Assembly: GCA_964650885.1 (NCBI GenBank)
Contig: CAZYXG010000015.1
Location: forward strand, 1 to 44,160
Length of the DNA stretch: 44,160 nucleotides
Direction of reading: 5' to 3'
Origin: JAPLFM01 sp964650885
GTDB taxonomy: Bacteria; Bacteroidota; Ignavibacteria; Kapaibacteriales; UBA2268
The notes beneath the pieces were generated by a model. It searched no databases and was not told where the DNA came from. It saw only the letters and a program-made list of their open reading frames with translations. A program made the translations under genes and the position numbers. Shown in pieces: positions 28,301-32,916 of this stretch (within the stretch, counting starts at the first letter, position 1; each line of letters opens with the position of its first letter).

Positions 28301-30109
28301 CTAGGAAATATTTATTCGAATACATTCTTGAATTTGTCAATTGATTTGAATGGCAATCCAATTTGTCCGCCTGTAATATTTAGTGGCTCTGGAACAGTAA
28401 ATCAGGTATTGACTGGTGCGGGTGGCTTCCAAGCTTGTTCTATATTAATGAATAGAGGTGCAGGATTGGGAGTAGTTTTGAATAACACATCAACCACTGT
28501 AACTTCATTCTTCGATTTTATGAATCCTGGAAATAATAATAAACAAGTATTTGAACTCGGGACAAATAATTTGACATTATTAAATAGCAATCAATCAACT
28601 GGCTTACTAGATTTCTCAACTACAGAATCTGCACCTCAGAGATATTTCAGAACTAGTGCAACAGGTAGTTATTTGAATTTGACTATAGCTCCAAGTGCAA
28701 CATATACTTTCCCTGTTGGAACTTTGACTGATGGGTTGGATAAAGTTTCAATTGCTTCATATTTGTCAAATGCTTCTGGAACTACTGGGTTGATGGGAGT
28801 AAAAGCGGCAAATGGTTCAAACCCAAGTGCAACGTTTGCTCACTTATCTATGAATCCAGTAGCAGTAGATTATATTGGTAAATACTGGTCTATTAATAAT
28901 GTTACTACAAGTATATCAGGAACTATGACATTCCAATATGCTAATTCGGATATATTTGGGACTGAAGCATTATCCGATAAAATTGGACAATGGGGAAATC
29001 CTGGAGAAGGATCGTCAAGCTCTTGGACTATTCAGCAATCATCTTCATATAATCATTTGCTAAATCAGTTTACAACAAACACTAATACTAATCCTGCTCT
29101 ATTGACAGGGGATTGGGCATTGGCACAGTTGAATTCTTACAAGCGATTATTTTATAGCAGACAAAGTGGTTCTTGGAACGATCCAAATAGCTGGACTGCT
29201 AATGCAGCCCACTCAGGAGCTGTTTTCGGTGCTGGTTTATTCCCGAATTTAATTCAGGATTCAGTCGTTATAGGTGGTGGGCTAAATGGAGCTAATAATC
29301 ATAGAATTACTTTGGCTTCAAATACTTCATTAATAAGTGGTGTTGCTTTAGGTGGAAATAGTTTAAAAACAGCAACTCTATCCACAAGTACATTTACGTT
29401 GAATTTACAATACTTTGAAATGTATCCTCAATCAACTTTGGAAATTGGCTCACAATTTGGTATAACTAGTTCTAGTACTCTTGGAAATATAGTAACAACT
29501 GTCAATACGCCTGGCAGTAGATCATTTACTCCACAGGGATTCTATGTATATAATGGTAATACAAGTCAAACTACTGGCGATGGTTTGCCATCGAACATAA
29601 TTGGGTTGACAATTAATAATAACTCGGGAACACTTGGTGGAGTAGTTACTTTAGCAAATAGTACTACAGTTTCGAATACTTTTAGTTTTGTGCAAGGTAC
29701 TTTTGATTTAGGTACAAATAAACTTGAATCATTAAGCTCTGGCACTTATAGTCAATATACAGGCACTATGTTAAGACTGGGCGGCACTAACAGTTTATTG
29801 AATTCTGTAAATAATTACGCTACATATAACTTAGACTTGAATAGCACAATTGAGTTTTATGGCAATAGCCAAACAATCAGCAGTTTGCCTACAAATTTGA
29901 CTAGCGGGTTGTCATTTGTTAATCTCACTGGGGCAGGGCAGAAGTTTGTTAATGCTCCTTTGCTTATAAGAAAAGATTTGAATATTATCAATAATGCAGA
30001 ATTTATAAATAGTGTTGGAGTGAATGCCCTGAATGTGAGAGGCAGTATCAAGTCAATAAATAATGCAAAATTGAGAAATGATGGACAAATAAATGTCGGA
30101 AGTCAATAA
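16388..30109 (+). CDS. Giant exported protein with seven G8-like modules and beta-solenoid stretches
   Basis: A single uninterrupted 4573-aa frame rich in Asn, Ser, Thr and Gly. The N-terminus is a signal peptide (hydrophobic stretch ending IGLQAQ, about residue 35). The TTG at 16388 gives the usual charged n-region; the ATG at 16442 would leave a bare hydrophobic start. The body alternates three elements: (a) a G8-like block, FYSxxNGxWxDPxxW followed by a D-x-V-x-I strand motif, at about residues 766, 1471, 1981, 2612, 3314, 3769 and 4251; (b) solenoid-like strands (GxLxIxxGxxNxxG); (c) a closing block GHxDGxLxR...FxVG...YxPxxL...YW at about 601, 1298, 1774, 2454, 3152, 3611 and 4082. A GEVED-like domain lies at about 2141-2294. 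No T9SS C-terminal domain ends it. I infer an extracellular adhesin or matrix fibre. It begins 5 bases after the fibre-like gene, so the two are co-transcribed. Confidence 0.9.
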   Translation: MNKLINKYRTQIFKAGINMSVLFVILFATIGLQAQIFNVHNATKLNIASTTKINTFGNVKTFSSGTISFASSGTFNFVGGLEHNGFYLANSSLALFSGSQSATISGTSAINFWDYLLNKSSANQIVFIHNTASFSVVNDFTLQTGVFNLADNSSKSISITKDLLIASNAKLQSEGVSATSHTLSLAGNIDNSGTFQGNTNSSNVLLNLIGATSNTLIGTNGTNSFAKVHLSKTSSNTFTFNSSFTADNPFLTLGSGYFNLAGSSSYTNSVFSTSTNTYTIPASATFGLNNSNFIVSGQAKDINLSGGLRLANGTLNIGTTGNNNNLFYNSGSAVNISGGSLNIMRNFARIPSNNSASISYSHSAGTVTVGIERTSLANRGVFDIGTATSRFIWSGGDIIIKQNSSAFGSDYLVATSGNVTGGNLNLIPNVNTTPETTFRLNSTAPMHNVTLIDDNGSRSGRLEVTGTSATINNDLTLVNRGIVFNNLDLNLKGHFTNNSSTSTGNLNQGSGTFIFLGSNSQTISGIYSNTFGNLYFNKDAGKVYLQKEITLNGVTRIMNNSVINIDMFDVHARATSTFYSDMDNLNSYGAMRCFQANSGSIGGRLIKYFEPTTVIPATFHFPIGTNGVTDDVYSGAELTFYNINSASFTSGAYISIIPIRGIHPAIEQDGYSLKKYWQIKSSGVTIGSAGFNMILNYDNTEAQGSQSSYQVLLYSPNYNNPAGFWRVNPGRGDIVLVDFALKTINTENSPILDGDWTAGEEKAAIATYYSRQNGNYNDPTTWSKVAFGGSVSNTAPTKPSDKIRIKDHLVTLTASTSTFNKLSVEDKGTLKFLDENFVLGDSLFTLSGATLDISSINGISEVGANGNVRTTPYRDYGSSGIFKYSGTMSSQNTGNGLPVNSRSLIVAKTGTNTLLLTKNTQISESLVINGGILDMGSYTVDGSTSGRTITMTGGELWIRNLFPVNYTPPTLTAGTVNFLGASTNVTIPSASSNPGVAQYFNLKVSGTYTSSVNFNNGETRIAKDFDISNAYFSGTATQRFFTAGSTILFNGNSGTQSIQNKPEFPNNPVSFLNFDNLIIDGASEKLLTNASGTTTYKVLGNLTLRNSATFNPGVNDIEVQGDWTNSGTATFFTPNTSSTTINSIVSSVSRFLTMGSIIRNPFYNLIIAGPGNVVINDNLLVNNNFTISNLSNFFTGSQSFTLLGNWTNNGGVFSPQTSTITLLGVNTQTFTKTSIGNEQFNDLFVNNPKGINISNVGTTTDNGFYINNNIHLLSGIVTARNRQVTVVNNLLRTGLTPGHIDGPLRKNVTSNSNTITYEVGYSDRYTPTTLEFNGNSGVAGLLEVTADTLNTSTTYGIFHNGSNILPANNSMAYNKSVLRQWKVAIPSGSAFTLGSPTRTVDLTFNFINGVDPNGDLRNSSNPTLYESRIWDGVLWTTPNLVAPLIGTRTASTSQLNKVSTLGYYMIGEPTNLTFYSKASGNWTTPTNWSTQSYTGVAATIEPVDGSTIYIGNSTSITLNTDKTFSNPTNIILDSNGVLLTNTQVVIGASSTFTMREKSTLHIGSVVGIRAAGSNGNIQVGTRNYNGLNNHNQSSFVYTLAGDQTQLDEAIPDTIAFLRLNKSSGTLTWNKSNITITDSLGIQSGVFRPASRVSLQGNLGVYSNSASFNPNVQTFEFAGSKNQFVTAYANLDFYNLSIKNSLSNGYIKFNNTGAANNATFINVSNSFSFESSNLAYIDLSSKVNTSGVDIGLPIYNDGEWIFNIQSSSSYNRVNLGHIDGELRRWVPTGTISNFAFDVGRDVFYRPVTLNFTGTGGGEVAGIIGAQNIYYLHPSSTFLVDPGYSYQDEKLLKPYWRITTPTSSSFNKGNVRTSTYKMQYDDTDIFPGAQKECFDIVYWKGGSSTFWQGLTPALRQYNYGSVSGCGDRNVLNSIASYFVGSSATSTQANTIAAGIDFGYTNLSLAANNRLLLADFLAGQQGNNLTFYYSKNNGNWSDPNTWVTGSYSSTVNSTGSFPNRRLDGAKIGEGKTVTLNCNIGGGVAGSSGSEQWNQQRLGSVIVEETAGGKGKLEMRSYTIKTSVMQIKDGGILETGSVDGFPSVANSGNIQFQANGVSINKDYNYELHNNGNFLYKPWGRQVTWGADNNYCLPDFDNTARSISDLGVALGGTYTSPFYTHASTPVVLSLRRYLYLANEVVDLVAGNTYTFRVTGTARSYVRVWVDYNYSGAFDVGEKTPDVQQSAGAPFIADVSLTIPSSAVQGTTRLRIVLDNNNGSTDPCSTADATGEVKDYTVNIINSASFTQLTYVTGNGVPANIANMTVNSSNSPSATVTLTQGFNSSGSFTLTAGSFNSGANSSTVQGDVINNAANNSLNYSSSLTLAGNSGTQNITGSFNSIIGSLILEKNSGEVNMNRNLTISSQLFFKKDNLLNLGTNSLTFTNAGSAIGSSTGLFSNTRMINCLGTTSSGTIFKDFTTANGSKTFFIPIGSNGTYNPANLVMNATTVVNPSIGLRLINAQQPNRLNNNILNKYWSLIVSNTSGTFIPTLLQFYYNASDVSGNASRYIPGLYNYNTSAWEINIGTSPIANPSPITINNPPFYNGDWSAGESNGFFIGRIFYSKNNGNWNVPANWSNIGHNPTDPAASYYPGEVFERDAVVIDGHTINYNVAKSNIESIQIGGAFAGSSTLTMGSSPLLKSLYINYNVSVKSDGNILGAAPTGRRDTIYVGTDFENLSTGSNSVTLHTNNSDYTLLEFNTGVTATITSSTISGSGNWGALNLVTLNKTNGLSDTLFVNSPTYAAATTFSSAYSYIPTKGVLKHFNSYLLSLSATNKDVIMQPFSGIYQTSGTISSGANFTNNINTTLNLAGGKFQVGDVADENFIYQTGSSVTMSSNTFVTAGYYGPSSVSSNIKLNILNNALLEINTLGNNTASKNTFDVSNSNSTFTQSSGTINIVRATLGANADYIVSANAAGTTITGGALQLGKNSVTPANSQYKVKGTVPIWDLTISGSSITGQVFEQDFYIQNNILANTSNTFQLRGNTLNHAGNLTINGLFDPITGSANTDSRIYNLYGSNNQNIYNALGSGIEIFNLTLSKPAGTVTLAATGNSNIIIRNRLDFASNNSAYIDASSGSFSRFVELSPSGGSNPDVYRSGLGHVHGKVKRYITNLPSVVTFPVGGANINLYRPIVVTTTNSGATPGILTGANYPLDHPKLDFNFISLTKTVPAYWNLTTEGFALANNQTFKLGLGYNNPLDIRNGALNGFLEQFQWMLPCPTPYANCPGSGTWTTLKNDAKTPGLLTAKLNSTFGDYAVSEPSGLTYYSIKNGNWDDPSCWSNSDYTSTITAVTYPQLGSDIVKIGNNKKITLPDNFTSPTIRALYLENYLGNPGTFDIRGQLKGITGDIFAIDDGCTIEIEPYICFLNSTSSGLLRFTNRTFGLARYVFNNTSKQVGTGPGFPDNVRTVISELKGTNGNNIFEFNNSSNNLFIEDSLYIKQGRFAAKTSAPILIGKALILGEFTNWDSTEHEIIFDGPSSKTISVGNQRGLPLHKLTLKDGNVELYRGTTGLSSSTNTVRVTNQLKFDSTGRINTRLGDRKVIVFDNASIIRTNAATSGYVDGKLARNYSASSGTLLYEVGNSTTYSPATLELTNGSGTAGYVDMIVQTPVADEPFTGNRFDINRKINRYWSVSSADNIFQLGNRRPSTTFGITTPEKNSITFTDLVVRRYNTTESYTWTEKKGNQLSWNLPINSVGNSETSKTWDGLGDFFIGAKAKRVFYSVSSGSWSNNSTWAFDAAGTIPAPSGIYPNSDWQNPAGYELEVRDSVVIQSNNTVTLNTFPEVSYLNISSGGRLLIDDDNKFIRQSSYGTSAMYLQSGVFENKSTLGIDSDTATSLFRFTQSSMTFSPTFNYLFSGDQAQKFGTGFPITIGSATISNTGSGANGIVSFPSNTLTLNQDLVVNSGSLRAPSNSFTLNSLGNIYSNTFLNLSIDLNGNPICPPVIFSGSGTVNQVLTGAGGFQACSILMNRGAGLGVVLNNTSTTVTSFFDFMNPGNNNKQVFELGTNNLTLLNSNQSTGLLDFSTTESAPQRYFRTSATGSYLNLTIAPSATYTFPVGTLTDGLDKVSIASYLSNASGTTGLMGVKAANGSNPSATFAHLSMNPVAVDYIGKYWSINNVTTSISGTMTFQYANSDIFGTEALSDKIGQWGNPGEGSSSSWTIQQSSSYNHLLNQFTTNTNTNPALLTGDWALAQLNSYKRLFYSRQSGSWNDPNSWTANAAHSGAVFGAGLFPNLIQDSVVIGGGLNGANNHRITLASNTSLISGVALGGNSLKTATLSTSTFTLNLQYFEMYPQSTLEIGSQFGITSSSTLGNIVTTVNTPGSRSFTPQGFYVYNGNTSQTTGDGLPSNIIGLTINNNSGTLGGVVTLANSTTVSNTFSFVQGTFDLGTNKLESLSSGTYSQYTGTMLRLGGTNSLLNSVNNYATYNLDLNSTIEFYGNSQTISSLPTNLTSGLSFVNLTGAGQKFVNAPLLIRKDLNIINNAEFINSVGVNALNVRGSIKSINNAKLRNDGQINVGSQ
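18683..29190 (+). repeat. Seven degenerate G8-like module starts in the giant protein
   Basis: The protein motif FYS-x-x-NG-x-W-x-DP-x-x-W (with variants) recurs near bases 18686, 20803, 22332, 24223, 26331, 27696 and 29141. Each is preceded by a junction of the type GDW-x-x-GE or GYYMIGEP. Spacing between starts varies from about 455 to 705 residues, so these are diverged modules with solenoids of different length, not tandem DNA duplications. The W-x-DP-x-x-W start, then a P-x-x-x-D-x-V-x-I turn and a V-T-L-N strand, resembles the start of G8 domains. Confidence 0.75.
22805..23275 (+). other. GEVED-like domain inside the giant protein
   Basis: Residues about 2141-2294 contain NNYCLPDFDN, then FRVTGTARSYVRVWVDYNYSG, then FDVGEKTP and DPCSTADATGEVKDYTVNI. 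This is the order of motifs of the GEVED domain found in secreted Bacteroidota proteins, here with Lys for Glu in GEVKDY. It occurs once, inside the third module, and carries two of the few cysteines. Confidence 0.75.
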
Positions 30110-30485
30110 AAATGTGAAAAAAAATTCATAAATTTGCAACATTGAGTTACTAAATTAGTTCTTCTATACATATTTCAAGGTTAGCTTCCAATTTCTAAAC
30201 TTTGAAATCCTCACTAAGCAGCATAAAAACAAAAGAAATTGGATTGGCACACTTTTTGATTGTAGCTAAACAGAGAACTCTGTAATTGTTGTTATTAAAA
30301 GTGTATTAGAGTTTTATGGAAAACAAAATAAATTAACTAGTTCAACGAAATAGTTAAAAGAATGCTCCAAAATACATTTTTGTTATTGTGGTGAAATTCG
30401 TACTTTTTATATAAAAAGTTATGTTTTTCAATTGATTACGTAATAATTCAGTAATACTACTTATAGTTTAGCTGTTTTAAAAACG

Positions 30486-30493
30486 TATTTTTG
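30486..30493 (+). promoter_or_regulatory. TAnnTTTG -7 element before the 755-aa protein
   Basis: TATTTTTG matches the Bacteroidota -7 consensus and lies 51 bases before the GTG start. It suggests the 755-aa gene can be transcribed independently of the giant gene. Confidence 0.45.
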
Positions 30494-30533
30494 AATTAGA
30501 AGTTAAAAAAAAGTCGTTATTATTATCATTTAA

Positions 30534-30539
30534 AGGAGG
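30534..30539 (+). promoter_or_regulatory. Consensus ribosome binding site AGGAGG before a GTG start
   Basis: AGGAGG with a 5-base spacer precedes the GTG at 30545. It is the strongest Shine-Dalgarno sequence I found in the window, where most genes have weak or no such site, and it fixes the start of the 755-aa protein. Confidence 0.85.
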
Positions 30540-30544
30540 AAGTC

Positions 30545-32812
30545 GTGAAGACTCTCAAAAACACTACATTAATTCTTGTCGCCATCATGGCGCTGTTTTC
30601 GTCGAATCTCTTGGCGCAAACATTTTCGATTAATGCATCATCAACTTTCATAAATGCGGGACAAATTAACTTTATCTCGGATAATGGTAAGTTTATGAAT
30701 GGGTTAACTCAAGCTCAATTTGCAGATCCTTCTGTATTTTCAAATTCGGGTACAATCAATTTTGCTGGAACGAGTTGCTCGTTTACAGATTTGGTTGGCG
30801 ATGGAGATCCAAATGGAACAACTGCTCCAGGTTCTTCTTCATTGTTTAGAATCCCAGGGTATGCTTCATACTCTAACTCAGGTTCTACTTTGACTAGCGT
30901 TGTACAAATTGTACAACCTCGTTGGTATCAATCACTTTATGTTGCTGCTACTGGTGGTTTCTCACAAAGTTTCACTGGTGGAACTTATGTAAGTGGAACA
31001 TACACTCCATCTGGAGCAATTGGAACGAGAGATTATACTGGTGCCTCTGCTACATTTATTTATGATGGTAGCAACTCACAAACTATTACTGGTGGCGAGA
31101 ACTATAGAAATTTAGTTTTCCAAAATGCTGGTGCTAAGAATATCTTAGCTGGTGCTTCAGTTGCTTCAAATACTTTTGTAACTATTGCAAGCAATACATT
31201 AACAAATGTATTTGGTACTTTGGCTGTGAATAACAATGGTCTTGCAAATGTTGCTTCTGGTACTTTCATTGTTGGTAATGTTACTGATTCTGGTACATTC
31301 TCAATTGGTACTGGAGTTTCTGCTTCTATGAGCAATGCTTTAACAAATGTCAATAATGGTTTCTTAGTTGCTGCTTCAACTGCTACTTATAGCGTGAATG
31401 GCTCAAGCAATACATTATCTCTTGATAACAATGGTAATATTAATTTAGCAGCAAGTTCATTGCTTTATGTTAATGCTGGTGTTTTCACAAACAACAAAAC
31501 AGACCGTTTGAATATGAATTTCGATGTGGCTTCAACTGTTATCTATAATGATGATAATGCTTCTGGCACACAAACAATGGTTTCTTCTAACTGGGCTAAG
31601 CCTTATGGTAATTTAGCTACATCTGGTTCGGCTACTAAAAAACCTGATGGTGATGTTTATACTCAAGGAAGTATGACTTTCACAGGTGGAAATATCAATA
31701 TGGCTAGCAACACTTTGACAAACTTAGATGCTTCTAAAAATCCAACTTACGCTGCTTTAACAGAGGTTGTTGGACGATATAGAGTATCTAATTCATTAAG
31801 TGCATTTGCATTAAGCACTCCTTATGTATTAAATAATGCAGCCACATCTGCATCATTTACTACTAATTTGCCAACTTCTACTTATTTTGAAGTAAATGCT
31901 CAGCCAAATACTTGGCCTACATATACTCAGAATAACTTAACTTCTACTTTGACAGATGTTAAACGTAGATTAACTTTGGCTTATGATGGTTCTGCTACAT
32001 GGACTATGAAAGCTGGTTATCAACTTGCAGAAACAGGACTTCCTGTTCTTTCAGGTGGTAATGGTGGATGGGATGCAACTTATGATGAAAATATGCTTCG
32101 TTTCTATGAAGGTACATCTGCTTCTTATGAAAAAATGGCTACATCAAATTCTTACACAAGAGTTGGAGCAACTGCAAATAGCTTTGGATCAGTATTCTTA
32201 GCTGGCTTCACTTCAACTACTACAAATGTTGATGGGATTGGCGATAAATGGTTTATGTCTTCAAATGAATTGTTGTTCCGTTCTGGTCCAGCTCTCTTGA
32301 CTACAATTGCTCACGGTCGTTGGTCTAATCCTGCTACATGGGACGAGGGTGTTGAACCAGCTACTGGTGATCAAACTTTAATCCGTCACACTGTTTGGGC
32401 TGGTTTTCCAAGACCAATCGACAATAATTTCCCAACTGATGAAAGATCTGGTAATATATTAGCATCAAATATTACTATCGATGATAGCCAAGGAAATGCA
32501 TCAGTTATTTTAGGTGGTAACGGTAGTGAAACTTATTACATCAATCCAATAGCGCAACCAGGTGTAGCTTCTACTGGAAATATGACAATTGGAACTTGGT
32601 TAAATACAAGTAATGCCTTGACTGCGACTACATTAAATGCAAATACTCAAAATGATTTGATTGGATCTGGTGGAAACCCATCTACTGAATATGGTGGATT
32701 CTACTTACTTAATGGTCAAACATTGAATGTTCCTAATAAGTGGAATGTTAAAACTGGTGGTTACATTGGAACTGCACCAGGATCAATTGTTAATGTTGGT
32801 AAAAATCCATAA
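30545..32812 (+). CDS. Exported solenoid protein with one G8-like module
   Basis: The 755-aa protein starts at a GTG behind AGGAGG and has a signal peptide (about 1-25, ending NLLAQ). Strand-turn repeats follow (about 26-330), with many IxNxGxIxF and VxSGTFxVGN units typical of beta-solenoids. A block at about 405-520 (VVGRYRVSNSL to LTLAYDGSATW) resembles the closing block of the giant protein. A G8-like module starts near 590 (GRWSNPATWDEGVEP, DQTLIRHTVW). The end, GSIVNVGKNP, parallels the last residues of the giant protein. No T9SS domain or enzyme motif is seen. Codon use favours GCT, ACT and GGT, hinting at high expression. The first 25 codons are noticeably richer in G and C than the rest. 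It is probably a surface or matrix component working with its neighbours. Confidence 0.82.
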   Translation: MKTLKNTTLILVAIMALFSSNLLAQTFSINASSTFINAGQINFISDNGKFMNGLTQAQFADPSVFSNSGTINFAGTSCSFTDLVGDGDPNGTTAPGSSSLFRIPGYASYSNSGSTLTSVVQIVQPRWYQSLYVAATGGFSQSFTGGTYVSGTYTPSGAIGTRDYTGASATFIYDGSNSQTITGGENYRNLVFQNAGAKNILAGASVASNTFVTIASNTLTNVFGTLAVNNNGLANVASGTFIVGNVTDSGTFSIGTGVSASMSNALTNVNNGFLVAASTATYSVNGSSNTLSLDNNGNINLAASSLLYVNAGVFTNNKTDRLNMNFDVASTVIYNDDNASGTQTMVSSNWAKPYGNLATSGSATKKPDGDVYTQGSMTFTGGNINMASNTLTNLDASKNPTYAALTEVVGRYRVSNSLSAFALSTPYVLNNAATSASFTTNLPTSTYFEVNAQPNTWPTYTQNNLTSTLTDVKRRLTLAYDGSATWTMKAGYQLAETGLPVLSGGNGGWDATYDENMLRFYEGTSASYEKMATSNSYTRVGATANSFGSVFLAGFTSTTTNVDGIGDKWFMSSNELLFRSGPALLTTIAHGRWSNPATWDEGVEPATGDQTLIRHTVWAGFPRPIDNNFPTDERSGNILASNITIDDSQGNASVILGGNGSETYYINPIAQPGVASTGNMTIGTWLNTSNALTATTLNANTQNDLIGSGGNPSTEYGGFYLLNGQTLNVPNKWNVKTGGYIGTAPGSIVNVGKNP

Positions 32813-32829
32813 CAGTACTCTTTAATAAT

Positions 32830-32855
32830 CCTCCCCTCTATAAAAAGAGGGGAGG
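32830..32855 (+). terminator. GC-rich hairpin after the 755-aa gene
   Basis: A perfect 10-base stem CCTCCCCTCT / AGAGGGGAGG (32830-32839, 32846-32855) with a 6-base loop stands 17 bases past the stop codon. The T-rich run after it is broken (CATTGTTAAAACTTTTC), so it may act as a partial terminator or as a 3'-end stabiliser inside an operon. Confidence 0.65.
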
Positions 32856-32916
32856 CATTGTTAAAACTTTTCTTTTGTTTGAAATTATAAAATAATTTTC
32901 CAAACTTTCAGTATAA

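Larger units (their letters stand above)
30110..30544. other. 435-base intergenic region without a recognisable gene
   Basis: The longest non-coding stretch of the window. It contains two perfect TAnnTTTG elements (30129-30136 and 30486-30493), a small hairpin ACAGAG-AA-CTCTGT (30270-30283) and a perfect 18-base AT-rich palindrome (ACTTTTTAT/ATAAAAAGT, 30402-30419). Short frames such as ATG at 30362 stop within a dozen codons. The second TAnnTTTG is well placed (about 51 bases before the GTG) to drive the 755-aa gene. A small RNA or long leader is possible but not shown. Confidence 0.55.

Noticed and set aside
16388..30109. Giant frame as an assembly or fusion artefact
   Set aside because: The frame is open for 13.7 kb with consistent composition and a regular module order, and no N gap lies inside it.
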